Shown: positions 1 to 11,529 of the stretch, one piece after another | How the letters are laid out: each line of letters opens with the position of its first letter | Numbering within the stretch: position 1 is the stretch's first letter | Origin: Pristionchus mayeri | Lineage: Eukaryota; Nematoda; Chromadorea; Rhabditida; Neodiplogasteridae | Assembly (NCBI GenBank): GCA_036245805.1 | Contig: BTRK01000006.1 | Coordinates: 39,064,901-39,128,900, forward strand | Direction: 5' to 3' | Length of the DNA: 64,000 bases | The notes under the pieces: generated by a model | Told to the model about the DNA's origin: nothing | Databases searched by the model: none | Seen by the model: the letters and a program-made list of their open reading frames with translations, nothing else | Translations under genes and position numbers: made by a program

Positions 1-1470
1 TCACGATGGCAATGCAAGAACTAATCATATTATTGGAAAGTTCTTCTGGTTTGGAACCAACAAAGTGATCAGTTCAGCAGCAAATGTCATCGGAAAGCGA
101 GCGAGCAATCGATGAATGAGGAGAGAAAAAGAGAGATCACGATGGCAATGCAAGTACTAATCATATTATTGGAAGGTTCTTTTGGTTTGGAACCAACAAC
201 GTGATCAGTTCAGCAGCAAATTTCATCGGAAAGCGAGCGAGCAATCGATGAACGAGGAGAGAAAAAGAGAGATCACGATGGCAATGCAAGTACTAATCAT
301 ATTATTGGAAGGTTCTTCTGGTTTGGAACCAACAACGTGATCAGTTCAGCAGCAAATTTCATCGGAAAGCGAGCGAGCAATCGATGAATGAGGAGAGAAA
401 AAGAGAGATCACGATGGCAGTGCAAGAACTAATCATATTATTGGAAGGTTCTTCTGGTTTGGAACCAACAACGTGATCAGTTCTGCAGCAAATGTCATCG
501 GAAAGCGAGCGAGCAATCGATGAGTGAGGAGAGAAAAAGAGAGATCACGATGGCAATGCAAGTACTAATCATATTATTGGAAGGTTCTTCTGGTTTGGAA
601 CCAACAACGTGATCAGTTCAGCAGCAAATTTCATCGGAAAGCGAGCGAGCAATCGATGAATGAGGAGAGAAAAAGAGAGATCACGATGGCAGTGCAAGAA
701 CTAATCATATTATTGGAAGGTTCTTCTGGTTTGGAACCAACAACGTGATCAGTTCAGCAGCAAATGTCATCGGAAAGCGAGCGAGCAATCGATGAATGAG
801 GAGAGAAAAAGAGAGATCACGATGGCAATGCAAGAACTAATCATATTATTGGAAGGTTCTTCTGGTTTGGAACCAACAACGTGATCAGTTCAGCAGCAAA
901 TGTCATCGGAAAGCGAGCGAGCAATCGATGAGTGAGGAGAGAAAAAGAGAGATCACGATGGCAATGCAAGAACTAATCATATTATTGGAAGGTTCTTCTG
1001 GTTTGGAACCAACAACGTGATCAGTTCAGCAGCAAATGTCATCGGAAAGCGAGCGAGCAATCGATGGTGAGGAGAGAAAAAGAGAGATCACGATGGCAAT
1101 GCAAGAACTAATCATATTATTGGAAGGTTCTTCTGGTTTGGAACCAACAACGTGATCAGTTCTGCAGCAAATGTCATCGGAAAGCGAGCGAGCAATCGAT
1201 GAGTGAGGAGAGAAAAAGAGAGATCACGATGGCAATGCAAGTACTAATCATATTATTGGAAGGTTCTTCTGGTTTGGAACCAACAACATTATCAGTTCAG
1301 CAGCAAATGTCATTGGAAAGCGAGCGAGCAATCGATGAGTGAGGAGAGAAAAAGAGAGATCACGATGGCAATGCAAGAACTAATCATATTATTGGAAGGT
1401 TCTTCTGGTTTGGAATCAACAACGTGATCAGTTCAGCAGCAAATGCCATCGGAAAGCGAGCGAACAATCG
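1..1470 (+). repeat. Pure type-B block at the left edge
   Basis: All monomers here are type B, so no long ORF exists. The block has its own variants: caagtactaatc instead of caagaactaatc (about 150, 290, 565 and 1240), aatttcatcgg instead of aatgtcatcgg (about 220, 350 and 630), ttcttttggtttgg near 178, acattatcag near 1288, and a one-base-shorter unit junction gatggtgagg near 1065. The gtactaatc plus ttcttttgg combination reappears only near 48,212-48,245. Confidence 0.85.
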
Positions 1471-2013
1471 ATGAATGAGGAGAGAAAAAGAGAGATCACG
1501 ATGGCAGTGCAAGAACTAATCATATTATTGGAATGTTCTTTGGTTTTGAACCAACAACGTGATCAGTTCAGCAGCAAATGTCATCGGAAAGCGAGCGAGC
1601 AATCGATGAATGAGGAGAGAAAAAGAGAGATCACGATGGCAATGCAAGAACTAATCATATTATTGGAAGGTTCTTCTGGTTTGGAACCAACAACGTGATC
1701 AGTTCAGCAGCAAATGTCATCGGAAAGCGAGCGAGCAATCGATGAGTGAGGAGAGAAAAAGAGAGATCACGATGGCAATGCAAGAACTAATCATATTATT
1801 GGAAGGTTCTTCTGGTTTTGAACCAACAACATGATCAGTTCAGCAGCAAATGTCATCGGAAAGCGAGCGAGCAATCGATGAGTGAGGAGAGAAAAAGAGA
1901 GATCACGATGGCAATGCAAGAACTAATCATATTATTGGAAGGTTCTTCTGGTTTGGAACCAACAACGTGATCAGTTCAGCAGCAAATGTCATCGGAAAGC
2001 GAGCGAGCAATCG

Positions 2014-2148
2014 ATGAGTGAGGAGAGAAAAAGAGAGATCACGATGGCAATGCAAGAACTAATCATATTATTGGAATGTTCTTTGGTTTTGAACCAACAA
2101 CGTGATCAGTTCAGCAGCAAATGTCATCGGAAAGCGAGCGAGCAATCG
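2014..2148 (+). repeat. Representative type-A monomer (135 bp, frame-preserving)
   Basis: The next unit starts at 2149, so the length is exactly 135 bp. Its diagnostic segment is gaatgttctttggttttgaacc. Because 135 is a multiple of three and one plus-strand frame has no stop, successive A copies form a continuous 45-codon repeat (MSEERKREITMAMQELIILL, then ECSLVLNQQRDQFSSKCHRK, then ASEQS). Composition by hand count is A49 T30 G35 C21. Common polymorphisms among A units are agt/aat in the second codon and atg/gtg in the MAMQ/MAVQ position. Confidence 0.95.
2083..2097 (+). other. Short dyad in type-A monomers at the A/B indel site
   Basis: The sequence TTGGTT-TTG-AACCAA is a perfect 6-bp inverted repeat with a 3-nt spacer, present in every standard type-A unit; this is one example. 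In type B the same spot reads TGGTT-TGG-AACCA, a 5-bp stem. The one-base length difference between A and B falls within or beside this dyad. Whether it folds or binds a protein is unknown. Confidence 0.6.
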
Positions 2149-2152
2149 ATGA
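2124..2152 (+). other. Inverted repeat TCATCG...CGATGA across the monomer junction
   Basis: TCATCG (2124-2129) and CGATGA (2147-2152) are perfect reverse complements with a 17-nt spacer containing gcgagcgagc. The pair recurs once per monomer and spans the position used here as the unit boundary. TGATCA (2103-2108) and ATCGAT nearby are simple palindromes. A structural or protein-binding role is only a possibility. Confidence 0.5.
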
Positions 2153-2154
2153 GT

Positions 2155-2173
2155 GAGGAGAGAAAAAGAGAGA
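2155..2173 (+). other. 19-nt polypurine tract, once per monomer
   Basis: gaggagagaaaaagagaga is all purine and holds two GAGAG pentamers and an A5 run. It recurs every 133-136 bp on the same strand, about 470 times in the window. GAGAG is the core recognised by GAGA-type factors in some animals; binding here is speculation because the host is unknown. The 133-bp monomers lose two bases of the gagaga end. Confidence 0.6.
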
Positions 2174-2688
2174 TCACGATGGCAGTGCAAGAACTAATCA
2201 TATTATTGGAATGTTCTTTGGTTTTGAACCAACAACGTGATCAGTTCAGCAGCAAATGTCATCGGAAAGCGAGCGAGCAATCGATGAATGAGGAGAGAAA
2301 AAGAGAGATCACGATGGCAATGCAAGAACTAATCATATTATTGGAATGTTCTTTGGTTTTGAACCAACAACGTGATCAGTTCAGCAGCAAATGTCATCGG
2401 AAAGCGAGCGAGCAATCGATGAATGAGGAGAGAAAAAGAGAGATCACGATGGCAGTGCAAGAACTAATCATATTATTGGAATGTTCTTTGGTTTTGAACC
2501 AACAACGTGATCAGTTCAGCAGCAAATGTCATCGGAAAGCGAGCGAGCAATCGATGAGTGAGGAGAGAAAAAGAGAGATCACGATGGCAATGCAAGAACT
2601 AATCATATTATTGGAATGTTCTTTGGTTTTGAACCAACAACGTGATCAGTTCAGCAGCAAATGTCATCGGAAAGCGAGCGAGCAATCG

Positions 2689-2824
2689 ATGAATGAGGAG
2701 AGAAAAAGAGAGATCACGATGGCAATGCAAGAACTAATCATATTATTGGAAGGTTCTTCTGGTTTGGAACCAACAACGTGATCAGTTCAGCAGCAAATGT
2801 CATCGGAAAGCGAGCGAGCAATCG
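2689..2824 (+). repeat. Representative type-B monomer (136 bp, frame-shifting)
   Basis: The unit that follows the five type-A copies at 2014-2688 is 136 bp long (the next starts at 2825). It carries gaaggttcttctggtttggaacc in place of the A segment: a net one-base gain plus several substitutions. In the A reading frame this gives LLEGSSGLEPTT and then TGA (the tga of acgtgatcag). Each B monomer therefore ends the ORF entering it and moves the following copy to another frame. Hybrids exist: tgttcttctggttttgaacc (136 bp) and ggttctttggttttgaacc (135 bp). Confidence 0.95.
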
Positions 2825-5212
2825 ATGAGTGAGGAGAGAAAAAGAGAGATCACGATGGCAATGCAAGAACTAATCATATTATTGGAATGTTCTTTGGTTT
2901 TGAACCAACAACGTGATCAGTTCAGCAGCAAATGTCATCGGAAAGCGAGCGAGCAATCGATGAGTGAGGAGAGAAAAAGAGAGATCACGATGGCAGTGCA
3001 AGAACTAATCATATTATTGGAATGTTCTTTGGTTTTGAACCAACAACGTGATCAGTTCAGCAGCAAATGTCATCGGAAAGCGAGCGAGCAATCGATGAAT
3101 GAGGAGAGAAAAAGAGAGATCACGATGGCAATGCAAGAACTAATCATATTATTGGAATGTTCTTTGGTTTTGAACCAACAACGTGATCAGTTCAGCAGCA
3201 AATGTCATCGGAAAGCGAGCGAGCAATCGATGAATGAGGAGAGAAAAAGAGAGATCACGATGGCAGTGCAAGAACTAATCATATTATTGGAATGTTCTTT
3301 GGTTTTGAACCAACAACGTGATCAGTTCAGCAGCAAATGTCATCGGAAAGCGAGCGAGCAATCGATGAGTGAGGAGAGAAAAAGAGAGATCACGATGGCA
3401 ATGCAAGAACTAATCATATTATTGGAATGTTCTTTGGTTTTGAACCAACAACGTGATCAGTTCAGCAGCAAATGTCATCGGAAAGCGAGCGAGCAATCGA
3501 TGAGTGAGGAGAGAAAAAGAGAGATCACGATGGCAGTGCAAGAACTAATCATATTATTGGAATGTTCTTTGGTTTTGAACCAACAACGTGATCAGTTCAG
3601 CAGCAAATGTCATCGGAAAGCGAGCGAGCAATCGATGAATGAGGAGAGAAAAAGAGAGATCACGATGGCAATGCAAGAACTAATCATATTATTGGAATGT
3701 TCTTTGGTTTTGAACCAACAACGTGATCAGTTCAGCAGCAAATGTCATCGGAAAGCGAGCGAGCAATCGATGAATGAGGAGAGAAAAAGAGAGATCACGA
3801 TGGCAATGCAAGAACTAATCATATTATTGGAATGTTCTTTGGTTTTGAACCAACAACGTGATCAGTTCAGCAGCAAATGTCATCGGAAAGCGAGCGAGCA
3901 ATCGATGAGTGAGGAGAGAAAAAGAGAGATCACGATGGCAGTGCAAGAACTAATCATATTATTGGAATGTTCTTTGGTTTTGAACCAACAACGTGATCAG
4001 TTCAGCAGCAAATGTCATCGGAAAGCGAGCGAGCAATCGATGAATGAGGAGAGAAAAAGAGAGATCACGATGGCAATGCAAGAACTAATCATATTATTGG
4101 AATGTTCTTTGGTTTTGAACCAACAACGTGATCAGTTCAGCAGCAAATGTCATCGGAAAGCGAGCGAGCAATCGATGAATGAGGAGAGAAAAAGAGAGAT
4201 CACGATGGCAATGCAAGAACTAATCATATTATTGGAATGTTCTTTGGTTTTGAACCAACAACGTGATCAGTTCAGCAGCAAATGTCATCGGAAAGCGAGC
4301 GAGCAATCGATGAATGAGGAGAGAAAAAGAGAGATCACGATGGCAATGCAAGAACTAATCATATTATTGGAATGTTCTTTGGTTTTGAACCAACAACGTG
4401 ATCAGTTCAGCAGCAAATGTCATCGGAAAGCGAGCGAGCAATCGATGAGTGAGGAGAGAAAAAGAGAGATCACGATGGCAATGCAAGAACTAATCATATT
4501 ATTGGAATGTTCTTTGGTTTTGAACCAACAACGTGATCAGTTCAGCAGCAAATGTCATCGGAAAGCGAGCGAGCAATCGATGAATGAGGAGAGAAAAAGA
4601 GAGATCACGATGGCAATGCAAGAACTAATCATATTATTGGAATGTTCTTTGGTTTTGACCCAACAACGTGATCAGTTCAGCAGCAAATGTCATCGGAAAG
4701 CGAGCGAGCAATCGATGAGTGAGGAGAGAAAAAGAGAGATCACGATGGCAGTGCAAGAACTAATCATATTATTGGAATGTTCTTTGGTTTTGAACCAACA
4801 ACGTGATCAGTTCAGCAGCAAATGTCATCGGAAAGCGAGCGAGCAATCGATGAGTGAGGAGAGAAAAAGAGAGATCACGATGGCAATGCAAGAACTAATC
4901 ATATTATTGGAATGTTCTTTGGTTTTGAACCAACAACATTATCAGTTCAGCAGCAAATGTCATCGGAAAGCGAGCGAGCAATCGATGAATGAGGAGAGAA
5001 AAAGAGAGATCACGATGGCAGTGCAAGAACTAATCATATTATTGGAATGTTTTTTTGTTTTTAACCAACAACATTATCAGTTCAGCAGCAAATGTCATTG
5101 GAAAGCGAGCGAGCAATCGATGAGTGAGGAGAGAAAAAGAGAGATCACGATGGCAATGCAAGAACTAATCATATTATTGGAAGGTTCTTCTGGTTTGGAA
5201 TCAACAACGTGA
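2825..5212 (+). other. 795-codon open frame in the satellite, probably not a gene
   Basis: ATG start directly after a B monomer, then about 17 A units, then a final B unit that closes it with GSSGLESTT and TGA. Two late units are divergent: both have acattatcag, and the second is T-rich (CFFVFNQQHYQ). Nothing outside the repeat supports expression. Confidence 0.3.
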
Positions 5213-6199
5213 TCAGTTCAGCAGCAAATGCCATCGGAAAGCGAGCGAACAATCGATGAATGAGGAGAGAAAAAGAGAGATCACGATGGCAGTGCAAGAA
5301 CTAATCATATTATTGGAATGTTCTTTGGTTTTGAACCAACAACGTGATCAGTTCAGCAGCAAATGTCATCGGAAAGCGAGCGAGCAATCGATGAATGAGG
5401 AGAGAAAAAGAGAGATCACGATGGCAATGCAAGAACTAATCATATTATTGGAAGGTTCTTCTGGTTTGGAACCAACAACGTGATCAGTTCAGCAGCAAAT
5501 GTCATCGGAAAGCGAGCGAGCAATCGATGAGTGAGGAGAGAAAAAGAGAGATCACGATGGCAATGCAAGAACTAATCATATTATTGGAAGGTTCTTCTGG
5601 TTTGGAACCAACAACGTGATCAGTTCAGCAGCAAATGTCATCGGAAAGCGAGCGAGCAATCGATGAGTGAGGAGAGAAAAAGAGAGATCACGATGGCAAT
5701 GCAAGAACTAATCATATTATTGGAAGGTTCTTCTGGTTTGGAATCAACAACGTGATCAGTTCAGCAGCAAATGCCATCGGAAAGCGAGCGAACAATCGAT
5801 GAATGAGGAGAGAAAAAGAGAGATCACGATGGCAGTGCAAGAACTAATCATATTATTGGAATGTTCTTTGGTTTTGAACCAACAACGTGATCAGTTCAGC
5901 AGCAAATGTCATCGGAAAGCGAGCGAGCAATCGATGAATGAGGAGAGAAAAAGAGAGATCACGATGGCAATGCAAGAACTAATCATATTATTGGAAGGTT
6001 CTTCTGGTTTGGAACCAACAACGTGATCAGTTCAGCAGCAAATGTCATCGGAAAGCGAGCGAGCAATCGATGAGTGAGGAGAGAAAAAGAGAGATCACGA
6101 TGGCAATGCAAGAACTAATCATATTATTGGAAGGTTCTTCTGGTTTTGAACCAACAACATGATCAGTTCAGCAGCAAATGTCATCGGAAAGCGAGCGAG

Positions 6200-8975
6200 C
6201 AATCGATGAGTGAGGAGAGAAAAAGAGAGATCACGATGGCAATGCAAGAACTAATCATATTATTGGAAGGTTCTTCTGGTTTGGAACCAACAACGTGATC
6301 AGTTCAGCAGCAAATGTCATCGGAAAGCGAGCGAGCAATCGATGAGTGAGGAGAGAAAAAGAGAGATCACGATGGCAATGCAAGAACTAATCATATTATT
6401 GGAAGGTTCTTCTGGTTTTGAACCAACAACATGATCAGTTCAGCAGCAAATGTCATCGGAAAGCGAGCGAGCAATGGATGAATGAGGAGAGAAAAAGAGA
6501 GATCACGATGGCAGTGCAAGAACTAATCATATTATTGGAATGTTCTTTGGTTTTGAACCAACAACGTGATCAGTTCAGCAGCAAATGCCATCGGAAAGCG
6601 AGCGAACAATCGATGAATGAGGAGAGAAAAAGAGAGATCACGATGGCAGTGCAAGAACTAATCATATTATTGGAATGTTCTTTGGTTTTGAACCAACAAC
6701 GTGATCAGTTCAGCAGCAAATGTCATCGGAAAGCGAGCGAGCAATCGATGAATGAGGAGAGAAAAAGAGAGATCACGATGGCAATGCAAGAACTAATCAT
6801 ATTATTGGAATGTTCTTTGGTTTTGAACCAACAACGTGATCAGTTCAGCAGCAAATGTCATCGGAAAGCGAGCGAGCAATCGATGAATGAGGAGAGAAAA
6901 AGAGAGATCTCGATGGCAATGCAAGAACTAATCATATTATTGTAAGGTTCTTCTGGTTTGGAACCAACAACGTGATCAGTTCAGCAGCAAATGTCATCGG
7001 AAAGCGAGCGAGCAATCGATGAGTGAGGAGAGAAAAAGAGAGATCACGATGGCAATGCAAGAACTAATCATATTATTGGAAGGTTCTTCTGGTTTGGAAC
7101 CAACAACGTGATCAGTTCAGCAGCAAATGTCATCGGAAAGCGAGCGAGCAATCGATGAATGAGGAGAGAAAAAGAGAGATCACGATGGCAATGCAAGAAC
7201 TAATCATATTATTGGAAGGTTCTTCTGGTTTGGAACCAACAACGTGATCAGTTCAGCAGCAAATGTCATCGGAAAGCGAGCGAGCAATCGATGAGTGAGG
7301 AGAGAAAAAGAGAGATCACGATGGCAATGCAAGAACTAATCATATTATTGGAATGTTCTTTGGTTTTGAACCAACAACGTGATCAGTTCAGCAGCAAATG
7401 TCATCGGAAAGCGAGCGAGCAATCGATGAGTGAGGAGAGAAAAAGAGAGATCACGATGGCAGTGCAAGAAGTAATCATATTATTGGAATGTTCTTTGGTT
7501 TTGAACCAACAACGTGATCAGTTCACAAGCAAATGTCATCGGAAAGCGAGCGAGCAATCGATGAATGAGGAGAGAAAAAGAGAGATCACGATGGCAATGC
7601 AAGAACTAATCATATTATTGGAAGGTTCTTCTGGTTTGGAACCAACAACGTGATCAGTTCAGCAGCAAATGTCATCGGAAAGCGAGCGAGCAATCGATGA
7701 GTGAGGAGAGAAAAAGAGAGATCACGATGGCAATGCAAGAACTAATCATATTATTGGAAGGTTCTTCTGGTTTTGAACCAACAACATGATCAGTTCAGCA
7801 GCAAATGTCATCGGAAAGCGAGCGAGCAATGGATGAATGAGGAGAGAAAAAGAGAGATCACGATGGCAGTGCAAGAACTAATCATATTATTGGAATGTTC
7901 TTTGGTTTTGAACCAACAACGTGATCAGTTCAGCAGCAAATGCCATCGGAAAGCGAGCGAACAATCGATGAATGAGGAGAGAAAAAGAGAGATCACGATG
8001 GCAGTGCAAGAACTAATCATATTATTGGAATGTTCTTTGGTTTTGAACCAACAACGTGATCAGTTCAGCAGCAAATGTCATCGGAAAGCGAGCGAGCAAT
8101 CGATGAATGAGGAGAGAAAAAGAGAGATCACGATGGCAATGCAAGAACTAACCATATTATTGGAATGTTCTTTGGTTTTGAACCAACAACGTGATCAGTT
8201 CAGCAGCAAATGTCATCGGAAAGCGAGCGAGCAATCGATGAATGAGGAGAGAAAAAGAGAGATCTCGATGGCAATGCAAGAACTAATCATATTATTGTAA
8301 GGTTCTTCTGGTTTGGAACCAACAACGTGATCAGTTCAGCAGCAAATGTCATCGGAAAGCGAGCGAGCAATCGATGAGTGAGGAGAGAAAAAGAGAGATC
8401 ACGATGGCAATGCAAGAACTAATCATATTATTGGAAGGTTCTTCTGGTTTGGAACCAACAACGTGATCAGTTCAGCAGCAAATGTCATCGGAAAGCGAGC
8501 GAGCAATCGATGAATGAGGAGAGAAAAAGAGAGATCACGATGGCAATGCAAGAACTAATCATATTATTGGAAGGTTCTTCTGGTTTGGAACCAACAACGT
8601 GATCAGTTCAGCAGCAAATGTCATCGGAAAGCGAGCGAGCAATCGATGAGTGAGGAGAGAAAAAGAGAGATCACGATGGCAATGCAAGAACTAATCATAT
8701 TATTGGAATGTTCTTTGGTTTTGAACCAACAACGTGATCAGTTCAGCAGCAAATGTCATCGGAAAGCGAGCGAGCAATCGATGAGTGAGGAGAGAAAAAG
8801 AGAGATCACGATGGCAGTGCAAGAACTAATCATATTATTGGAATGTTCTTTGGTTTTGAACCAACAACGTGATCAGTTCACCAGCAAATGTCATCGGAAA
8901 GCGAGCGAGCAATCGATGAATGAGGAGAGAAAAAGAGAGATCACGATGGCAATGCAAGAACTAATCATATTATTG
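6200..8975 (+). repeat. 1355-bp (10-monomer) tandem duplication
   Basis: Shared private variants recur 1355 bp apart: gcaatggatg near 6473 and 7828, gagatctcgatgg near 6907 and 8262, and attattgtaagg near 6941 and 8296. The last creates an in-frame TAA. Few differences separate the copies: ctaatc against ctaacc near 8150, gaagtaatc near 7469 against gaactaatc near 8824, and gttcacaagc near 7523 against gttcaccagc near 8878. Identity breaks down upstream of about 6200 and downstream of about 8975, where one copy continues into B units and the other into A units. Confidence 0.8.
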
Positions 8976-11528
8976 GAATGTTCTTTGGTTTTGAACCAAC
9001 AACGTGATCAGTTCAGCAGCAAATGTCATCGGAAAGCGAGCGAGCAATCGATGAATGAGGAGAGAAAAAGAGAGATCACGATGGCAATGCAAGAACTAAT
9101 CATATTATTGGAATGTTCTTTGGTTTTGAACCAACAACGTGATCAGTTCAGCAGCAAATGTCATCGGAAAGCGAGCGAGCAATCGATGAGTGAGGAGAGA
9201 AAAAGAGAGATCACGATGGCAGTGCAAGAACTAATCATATTATTGGAATGTTCTTTGGTTTTGAACCAACAACGTGATCAGTTCAGCAGCAAATGTCATC
9301 GGAAAGCGAGCGAGCAATCGATGAATGAGGAGAGAAAAAGAGAGATCACGATGGCAATGCAAGAACTAATCATATTATTGGAATGTTCTTTGGTTTTGAA
9401 CCAACAACGTGATCAGTTCAGCAGCAAATGTCATCGGAAAGCGAGCGAGCAATCGATGAATGAGGAGAGAAAAAGAGAGATCACGATGGCAATGCAAGAA
9501 CTAATCATATTATTGGAATGTTCTTTGGTTTTGAACCAACAACGTGATCAGTTCAGCAGCAAATGTCATCGGAAAGCGAGCGAGCAATCGATGAGTGAGG
9601 AGAGAAAAAGAGAGATCACGATGGCAGTGCAAGAACTAATCATATTATTGGAATGTTCTTTGGTTTTGAACCAACAACGTGATCAGTTCAGCAGCAAATG
9701 TCATCGGAAAGCGAGCGAGCAATCGATGAATGAGGAGAGAAAAAGAGAGATCACGATGGCAATGCAAGAACTAATCATATTATTGGAATGTTCTTTGGTT
9801 TTGAACCAACAACGTGATCAGTTCAGCAGCAAATGTCATCGGAAAGCGAGCGAGCAATCGATGAATGAGGAGAGAAAAAGAGAGATCACGATGGCAGTGC
9901 AAGAACTAATCATATTATTGGAATGTTCTTTGGTTTTGAACCAACAACGTGATCAGTTCAGCAGCAAATGTCATCGGAAAGCGAGCGAGCAATCGATGAA
10001 TGAGGAGAGAAAAAGAGAGATCACGATGGCAATGCAAGAACTAATCATATTATTGGAATGTTCTTTGGTTTTGAACCAACAACGTGATCAGTTCAGCAGC
10101 AAATGTCATCGGAAAGCGAGCGAGCAATCGATGAATGAGGAGAGAAAAAGAGAGATCACGATGGCAGTGCAAGAACTAATCATATTATTGGAATGTTCTT
10201 TGGTTTTGAACCAACAACGTGATCAGTTCAGCAGCAAATGTCATCGGAAAGCGAGCGAGCAATCGATGAATGAGGAGAGAAAAAGAGAGATCACGATGGC
10301 AATGCAAGAACTAATCATATTATTGGAATGTTCTTTGGTTTTGAACCAACAACGTGATCAGTTCAGCAGCAAATGTCATCGGAAAGCGAGCGAGCAATCG
10401 ATGAGTGAGGAGAGAAAAAGAGAGATCACGATGGCAATGCAAGAACTAATCATATTATTGGAATGTTCTTTGGTTTTGAACCAACAACGTGATCAGTTCA
10501 GCAGCAAATGTCATCGGAAAGCGAGCGAGCAATCGATGAGTGAGGAGAGAAAAAGAGAGATCACGATGGCAGTGCAAGAACTAATCATATTATTGGAATG
10601 TTCTTTGGTTTTGAACCAACAACGTGATCAGTTCAGCAGCAAATGTCATCGGAAAGCGAGCGAGCAATCGATGAATGAGGAGAGAAAAAGAGAGATCACG
10701 ATGGCAATGCAAGAACTAATCATATTATTGGAATGTTCTTTGGTTTTGACCCAACAACGTGATCAGTTCAGCAGCAAATGTCATCGGAAAGCGAGCGAGC
10801 AATCGATGAGTGAGGAGAGAAAAAGAGAGATCACGATGGCAGTGCAAGAACTAATCATATTATTGGAATGTTCTTTGGTTTTGAACCAACAACTTGATCA
10901 GTTCAGCAGCAAATGTCATCGGAAAGCGAGCGAGCAATGGATGAATGAGGAGAGAAAAAGAGAGATCACGATGGCAATGCAAGAACTAATCATATTATTG
11001 GAATGTTCTTTGGTTTTGAACCAACAACGTGATCAGTTCAGCAGCAAATGTCATCGGAAAGCGAGCGAGCAATCGATGAATGAGGAGAGAAAAAGAGAGA
11101 TCACGATGGCAATGCAAGAACTAATCATATTATTGGAATGTTCTTTGGTTTTGAACCAACAACGTGATCAGTTCAGCAGCAAATGTCATCGGAAAGCGAG
11201 CGAGCAATCGATGAATGAGGAGAGAAAAAGAGAGATCACGATGGCAGTGCAAGAACTAATCATATTATTGGAATGTTCTTTGGTTTTGAACCAACAACGT
11301 GATCAGTTCAGCAGCAAATGTCATCGGAAAGCGAGCGAGCAATCGATGAGTGAGGAGAGAAAAAGAGAGATCACGATGGCAGTGCAAGAACTAATCATAT
11401 TATTGGAATGTTCTTTGGTTTTGAACCAACAACGTGATCAGTTCAGCAGGAAATGTCATCGGAAAGCGAGCGAGCAATCGATGAGTGAGGAGAGAAAAAG
11501 AGAGATCACGATGGCAATGCAGTACTAA
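8646..11528 (+). other. 960-codon open frame in the satellite, probably not a gene
   Basis: It opens at ATG in the A reading phase, right after a B monomer, and runs through about 21 A units. It ends at the deletion junction gcagtactaatc (TAC TAA). The same peptide repeat continues just downstream in shifted phase at 11,537. The only residue changes are those that mark the array blocks (LTQQRD, NQQLDQ, EQWMNE). No flanking gene structure is seen. Confidence 0.3.
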
Positions 11529-11529
11529 T

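Larger units (their letters stand above)
1395..6341 (+). repeat. Mixed A/B block with a copy-pasted ~620-bp segment
   Basis: A-type runs occupy about 2014-2688 and 2825-5100, with B units between. A segment with private markers (tggaatcaacaacg, aaatgccatcgg, gcgaacaatcg) begins near 1413, 5198 and 5741. The stretch around 1395-2013 matches 5723-6341 at an offset of 4328 bp, including the downstream ttttgaaccaacaacatg unit. A one-off monomer at about 5041-5090 is T-rich (ttttttt, gtttttaacc) and has acattatcag; the unit before it also has acattatcag. Confidence 0.75.
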
